9,841 nucleotides of DNA, from positions 1-9,841 of the forward strand of contig JAOAGA010000061.1 in NCBI GenBank assembly GCA_026415985.1, given 5' to 3'. Of the stretch, positions 6,238 through 9,841 are shown in pieces; position 1 is the first letter of the stretch; every line of letters begins with the position of its first letter. A program made the position numbers and the translations under genes. Below the pieces are notes generated by a model. The model made no database searches. It was not told the DNA's origin and saw only the letters and a list, made by a program, of their open reading frames with translations. Source of the stretch: Pseudomonadota bacterium (lineage in GTDB: Bacteria; CALINM01).

Positions 6238-7983
6238 ATGAAAAACTATGAGTTGGCAAAGATTTTTGATGAGATGGGAGACATTCTGGATTTTCTCGGA
6301 GAAAATCCCTTCAGGGTCAGAACCTATAAAAGAGCCAGTCAGATAATTTATGGCTTATCCGATGACATAGAGATATTGTTTAAATCAGGGAAATTGGCAG
6401 AGATAAAAGGGATTGGTGAGAGTATTCTTTCTAAGGTTGAAGAGTTTTTAAAGACCGGCAAGATACATAATTACGAAGAACTTAAGGCAAAGGTGCCTCA
6501 AGGCATACTGGAACTGCTTAACATCCCCGGCATAGGTCCTAAAGGACTTAAGGCACTTTATGATAATCTCCATATTACGAACTTTGATGAGCTCATAAAG
6601 GCATGCGAGGATAAATTAGTTCAGAAACTACCGGGGTTTGGGCCAAAGAAAGAAGAGAATATACTAAAAGGTTTACTAAGAACTAAAGAGGCTGTTTTTA
6701 GATTCCCCATAGGTCTTGTATATGAAGATGTTTTAAACCTTCTTGAGAGAGTCAGAGAGATTAAGGGAGTAAAGAGGGCAGAAGTTGCGGGGAGTTTCAG
6801 AAGAATGAAAGAAACCATAGGCGATGCTGACATAGAAGTTTCCGGAGAGGATGGAGCAGGAATAATTAAGAATTTTACTCAACTTGACGGTATTAAAGAA
6901 ATAATATCTGAGGGCGATACGAAAGGCTCAGTGATTTTGCATAATGGTTTGCAGGTAGACATAAGGGTTGTTGAGAGTGGATCCTTTGGTGCCTGCCTTC
7001 AGTATTTTACAGGTTCAAAGGAACATAATGTAAAGTTAAGGGGGATAGCAAAAGAGAAAGGTTTTAAAATAAATGAGTATGGTATCTTTAAAGGGGACAA
7101 GTTTATAGCGGGTGAGAATGAGGAAGATATATACAAAACCCTCGGGCTTATCTGGATTCCTCCGGAGTTGAGGGAAGATAAGGGCGAGATTGAGCTTGCC
7201 CAGGCGGGAGAGTTAGAGGATATCCTTAAAGAGTTAATTGACTATGATGATATAAAAGGCGATGTTCATTGCCATTCCAGTTATAGTGATGGCGGAGAAA
7301 CTATAATTGCCATGGCAATTTCTGCAAAAAGATTAGGGTATGAATATATAGTGATTACAGACCATTCTCAGAGCCTCAAAATTGCTAAAGGACTTGAGAT
7401 TGAAAGGCTTTATAAACAGTGGGAAGAGATAGATAAGATAAATAAAAGTGGGGAGCTTGGTAATTTTAAAATTTTCAAAGGCACAGAAGTGGATATAAAA
7501 AGTGACGGTGCCCTTGACTATCCCGATGATGTATTAAAAAACATTGATTTTGTTATTGCGTCAATCCACTCCGGTTTCAGGGAAAGCGAACAAGTTATTA
7601 CAAAAAGGATAATCAGGGCTATGGAAAACCCCTACGTAACCGCAATAGGTCATCCGACAGGTAGAATTTTAAATACCAGAGATCCTTACAATGTTAATCT
7701 CATAGAGATTTTTAAAAAGGCCAAAGAGACAAATACATTTCTTGAAATTAATGCATATTTTGATAGACTTGATTTGAACGATGTTAACGTAAGAATTGCA
7801 AAGGAGTATGGAGTTAAATTTGTTATCGGGACAGATTCGCATAACACCAGTCAGTTAAAAAATATCAGATTTGGTATCGGTCAGGCAAGAAGGGCAATGC
7901 TTATCAAAGGTGATGTGGTTAATACCCACCCGTTGGCAGAGTTTGAGAGAGAGATAAAGAATAAAAGGGGGGCAATATGTTGA
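6238..7983 (+). CDS. polX: Family X DNA polymerase with C-terminal PHP domain (PolX)
   Basis: A 581-residue bacterial PolX, a gap-filling polymerase for base-excision repair with a PHP-type 3'-5' exonuclease/phosphatase half. Residues 1-70 form the helical 8-kDa-like domain with IKGIGE (56-61). Helix-hairpin-helix elements follow at IPGIGPKG (96-103) and LPGFGPKK (131-138). The polymerase palm shows GSFRR (185-189), the metal-binding pair D196 and D198 (IGDADIEV), and D241 (QVDIRV). The PHP domain starts at GDVHCHSSYSDG (341-352), and all nine expected ligands are seen: H344, H346, D351, H376, E417, H444, H472, D533 and H535. Both halves therefore look active. The gene follows selB by 3 bases and overlaps aroF by 7. 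It ends TGT TGA TAG, a tandem stop. Confidence 0.95.
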   Translation: MKNYELAKIFDEMGDILDFLGENPFRVRTYKRASQIIYGLSDDIEILFKSGKLAEIKGIGESILSKVEEFLKTGKIHNYEELKAKVPQGILELLNIPGIGPKGLKALYDNLHITNFDELIKACEDKLVQKLPGFGPKKEENILKGLLRTKEAVFRFPIGLVYEDVLNLLERVREIKGVKRAEVAGSFRRMKETIGDADIEVSGEDGAGIIKNFTQLDGIKEIISEGDTKGSVILHNGLQVDIRVVESGSFGACLQYFTGSKEHNVKLRGIAKEKGFKINEYGIFKGDKFIAGENEEDIYKTLGLIWIPPELREDKGEIELAQAGELEDILKELIDYDDIKGDVHCHSSYSDGGETIIAMAISAKRLGYEYIVITDHSQSLKIAKGLEIERLYKQWEEIDKINKSGELGNFKIFKGTEVDIKSDGALDYPDDVLKNIDFVIASIHSGFRESEQVITKRIIRAMENPYVTAIGHPTGRILNTRDPYNVNLIEIFKKAKETNTFLEINAYFDRLDLNDVNVRIAKEYGVKFVIGTDSHNTSQLKNIRFGIGQARRAMLIKGDVVNTHPLAEFEREIKNKRGAIC

Positions 7984-9002
7984 TAGTTATGCATCATTCT
8001 GCAACAGACAGAGATATTGAGGCGGTTAAAAAGACTATTGAGAAGATGGGTTACAAGCCCGTTGCCATACCCGGTGCAGAGAGAACTGCCATTGGTGTGA
8101 TCGGTAATCAGGGCTGGGTAGATGATGCCCCCTTCAGAGGTCTTAAGGGTATTCTTGAGATAATTCACGTAACAAAACCATACAAGTTAGTAAGTAGAGA
8201 CTTTCATCCCCACGATACGGTGATAAAGATATCGAATGATCTTAAAATAGGTGGTAAAAACCCATTTTTGATAATCGCAGGCCCCTGTGCTGTTGAAAGT
8301 AGCGAACAGATATATAAAACAGCAAAGTTTCTTAAAGATTTGGGCGTTAAGGTTTTAAGGGCGGGTGCCTATAAGCCAAGGACAAGCCCCCACAGTTTTC
8401 AGGGATTAAGAGAGAAGGGGCTTGAGATATTGCAAGATGTAAAGAGAGATCTTGGAATCTATACGATAACGGAGGTTATGAGTCCGGAACATCTTGGTTT
8501 GGTGGCAGAAAAGGTCGATATTATTCAGGTCGGCGCAAGAAATATGCAAAACTTTGATTTACTGAAAGAAGTGGGGAAGATAAAAAAGCCGGTTGTCTTA
8601 AAGAGAGGTTTGTCTGCCACAGTAGAAGAGTGGCTCGCCTCGGCGGAATATATACTTTTAGAAGGTAATCCGAATGTTATTCTTTGTGAGAGAGGTATAA
8701 GAACCTTTGAGACCGCAACGAGAAATACTTCTGACCTTTCTGTTATACCTTTAATCAAAGGTAATTCTCATCTGCCGGTAATATATGATCCAAGCCATGC
8801 TACAGGAAAGAGTAAACTTGTTCCTCCGATGGCCCTTGCTTCAATAATTGCAGGTGCTCAGGGGGTTATGGTAGAGGTTCATCCTGAGCCGGAGAAAGCA
8901 CTGTCTGACGGACCTCAGTCACTAAATTTTAAAGAGTTTGAAAGGCTTTATCTTAAGATACAAAAGCTTATATCTTTTGTTGAGGACGAGCTAAAACCAT
9001 AA
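7977..9002 (+). CDS. aroF: 3-deoxy-7-phosphoheptulonate synthase (DAHP synthase, type I-beta)
   Basis: A 341-residue enzyme joining phosphoenolpyruvate and erythrose 4-phosphate, the entry step of the shikimate pathway. Residues 1-70 form the ferredoxin-like regulatory domain seen in Thermotoga-type enzymes, which confers feedback control by aromatic amino acids in that family. The barrel follows: AGPCAVES (101-108), RAGAYKPRTSPHSFQG (128-143), VGARNMQNF (185-193), LKRG (208-211) and DPSHATGK (271-278). The metal ligands C104, H274, E300 and D311 are all present, each two positions above the Thermotoga numbering. The ATG overlaps the end of polX by 7 bases, with a GGGGGG-rich ribosome binding site in polX, so it is translated from the same mRNA. 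No terminator hairpin follows the TAA. Confidence 0.97.
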   Translation: MLIVMHHSATDRDIEAVKKTIEKMGYKPVAIPGAERTAIGVIGNQGWVDDAPFRGLKGILEIIHVTKPYKLVSRDFHPHDTVIKISNDLKIGGKNPFLIIAGPCAVESSEQIYKTAKFLKDLGVKVLRAGAYKPRTSPHSFQGLREKGLEILQDVKRDLGIYTITEVMSPEHLGLVAEKVDIIQVGARNMQNFDLLKEVGKIKKPVVLKRGLSATVEEWLASAEYILLEGNPNVILCERGIRTFETATRNTSDLSVIPLIKGNSHLPVIYDPSHATGKSKLVPPMALASIIAGAQGVMVEVHPEPEKALSDGPQSLNFKEFERLYLKIQKLISFVEDELKP

Positions 9003-9040
9003 TTTTTGTTAACTGTGTTTTTAATTATGGTTGACAAAAA
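9003..9040. promoter_or_regulatory. BirA-type biotin operator upstream of bioB
   Basis: TTTTTGTTAAC (9003-9013) and GTTGACAAAAA (9030-9040) are inverted copies matching at 10 of 11 positions, separated by 16 bases. This is the known BirA layout, TTGTTAACY with N14-16 and RGTTAACAA. Bacterial BirA with an N-terminal helix-turn-helix binds such sites when loaded with biotinyl-AMP and represses biotin genes. The right half covers the TTGACA -35 box of the candidate bioB promoter. Position, sequence and target gene agree; BirA itself is not in the window. Confidence 0.8.
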
Positions 9041-9059
9041 GGCAATTTAAATTTAATCT
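9031..9059 (+). promoter_or_regulatory. bioB: Candidate bioB promoter
   Basis: A perfect -35 hexamer TTGACA (9031-9036), a 17-base spacer and TAATCT (9054-9059), which keeps the first two T-A bases and the last T of TATAAT. Transcription would start near 9066, leaving a leader of about 58 bases. The -35 lies within the right half of the biotin operator, so repressor binding would block it. Confidence 0.55.
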
Positions 9060-9123
9060 ATTCTACAATTAACAATAACTTTCGTCACAAATCCAAAGGT
9101 AATAATTTGTTAAAGGGGTTAAA

Positions 9124-9841
9124 ATGGATATTATAAGTTTTTTAAACTCTTTAAAAGAAAGGTCTATACAGGAAAAAACAATTGGATCAGAAGAGGCCTT
9201 TGAGTTATACAAGATGGGAATGGAAAAACCATTCCTGCTGATGGCCTTTGCCAATGAGATAAAAGAGTTCTACAAAGGAAAAAAAATCAGTCTTTGTAGT
9301 ATCGTTAATGCAAAGTCTGGAAAATGTCCGGAAAACTGTAAGTTCTGTGCCCAATCATCCCATTACAATACCGGTGTAGAGCAGTACCCTTTGCTAAGTG
9401 CCGAAGAGATTGCAAATAAGGCAAGCTCTGCAAAGGATGATGGTGCACCTATGTTTGGTATCGTTACCAGCGGAACAAAAATCAGAACAGAAAATGAATG
9501 GAAAGAAATTTATAAAGCAATAGAAAGGATAAACAAACTTGGAATTAAAGCATGTGCATCATTGGGAATACTTACTAAAGAAGAGGCAAAAAATCTTAAA
9601 GAGGCAGGGCTTTTCAGGTATCATCATAACTTAGAAACATCGAGAAGCTTTTTTTCAAATATCTGCACGACTCACGATTATCAGGAGGATGTAAATACAA
9701 TTATTTATGCTAAATCTGTCGGGTTATCTACCTGTTGTGGCGGAATAATTGGTTTAGGAGAAAAAATAGAACATCGTATAGAGCTTGCCATTACATTGAA
9801 GGAGCTTGATGTAGATTCTGTGCCTGTAAATATCCTAAACC
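9124..9841 (+). CDS. bioB: Biotin synthase BioB, N-terminal 239 codons (runs off right edge)
   Basis: A radical SAM enzyme inserting sulfur into dethiobiotin, the last step of biotin synthesis. The cluster triad is CPENCKFC (C68, C72, C75), followed by AQSSHYNTGV, YHHNLETS (166-173) and GGIIGLGE (206-213), all BioB signatures. The auxiliary-cluster positions are unusual: the residue matching E. coli C97 is G112 (MFGIVTSG), while C144 and C204 match C128 and C188, and two further cysteines, C181 (NICTTH) and C205, are present. This fits the alternative auxiliary cluster reported for BioB enzymes of anaerobes (recalled, not checked). The start ATG has AAAGGGG upstream. About 70-100 C-terminal residues, including the E. 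coli R260 equivalent, lie outside the window. Confidence 0.95.
   Translation, partial: MDIISFLNSLKERSIQEKTIGSEEAFELYKMGMEKPFLLMAFANEIKEFYKGKKISLCSIVNAKSGKCPENCKFCAQSSHYNTGVEQYPLLSAEEIANKASSAKDDGAPMFGIVTSGTKIRTENEWKEIYKAIERINKLGIKACASLGILTKEEAKNLKEAGLFRYHHNLETSRSFFSNICTTHDYQEDVNTIIYAKSVGLSTCCGGIIGLGEKIEHRIELAITLKELDVDSVPVNILN

Noticed and set aside
7972-7986. polX ends TGT TGA TAG, which with selB nearby could read as Cys-Sec-stop
   Set aside because: The UGA lies at the end of a full-length PolX inside the aroF start region; only one codon would be added and no SECIS-like hairpin was seen after it. Tandem stops are common.
9069-9113. TTAACAA (9069-9075) and TTGTTAA (9107-9113) as a second biotin operator or leader hairpin
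   Set aside because: The half sites face the wrong way and are 31 bases apart; a 7-base AT stem is weak. They may be chance in an AT-rich leader.

Overview
The window is AT-rich bacterial chromosome, densely coding, with arginine mostly written AGA/AGG. It carries a Sec-specific elongation factor (SelB), an uncharacterised radical SAM enzyme and a biotin synthase with an atypical cysteine set. Together these suggest an anaerobic, selenocysteine-decoding bacterium. The DUF2889 and V4R proteins would fit an anaerobic Gram-negative lineage (the broad Deltaproteobacteria/Thermodesulfobacteria/Deferribacteres neighbourhood), but the sequence alone does not fix the taxon. No mobile element, CRISPR array, tRNA or rRNA was seen, and no gap exceeds about 120 bases.

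Layout. Bases 1-1601 are on the minus strand: the N-terminal part of a 6-phosphofructokinase gene running off the left edge, preceded in the same transcription direction by a 435-residue radical SAM protein. A 101-base AT-rich divergent spacer (1602-1702) separates them from a long plus-strand run. That run starts with three small signalling-type genes: a DUF2889 protein, a stand-alone V4R small-molecule-binding protein, and a soluble histidine kinase with no sensor domain of its own. Then come surE, selB, polX and a type I DAHP synthase (aroF). Gaps in this run are 56, 1, 38, 15 and 3 bases and a 7-base overlap, so it could be one transcript. The right edge holds the first 239 codons of bioB behind its own promoter, which overlaps a BirA-type biotin operator.

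How the parts relate. surE, selB, polX and aroF are housekeeping genes (nucleotide phosphatase, Sec insertion, DNA repair, aromatic amino acid entry step) with no obvious shared pathway. The DUF2889-V4R-kinase trio is the most novel-looking unit: V4R could be a detached ligand sensor for the kinase next to it, and no response regulator is in the window. Other points worth a second look are the extra cysteine set in the radical SAM protein, the altered auxiliary-cluster cysteines of BioB, the biotin operator on the bioB -35 box, a hairpin over the surE start codon, and an orphan perfect Shine-Dalgarno/anti-Shine-Dalgarno sequence in the divergent spacer.
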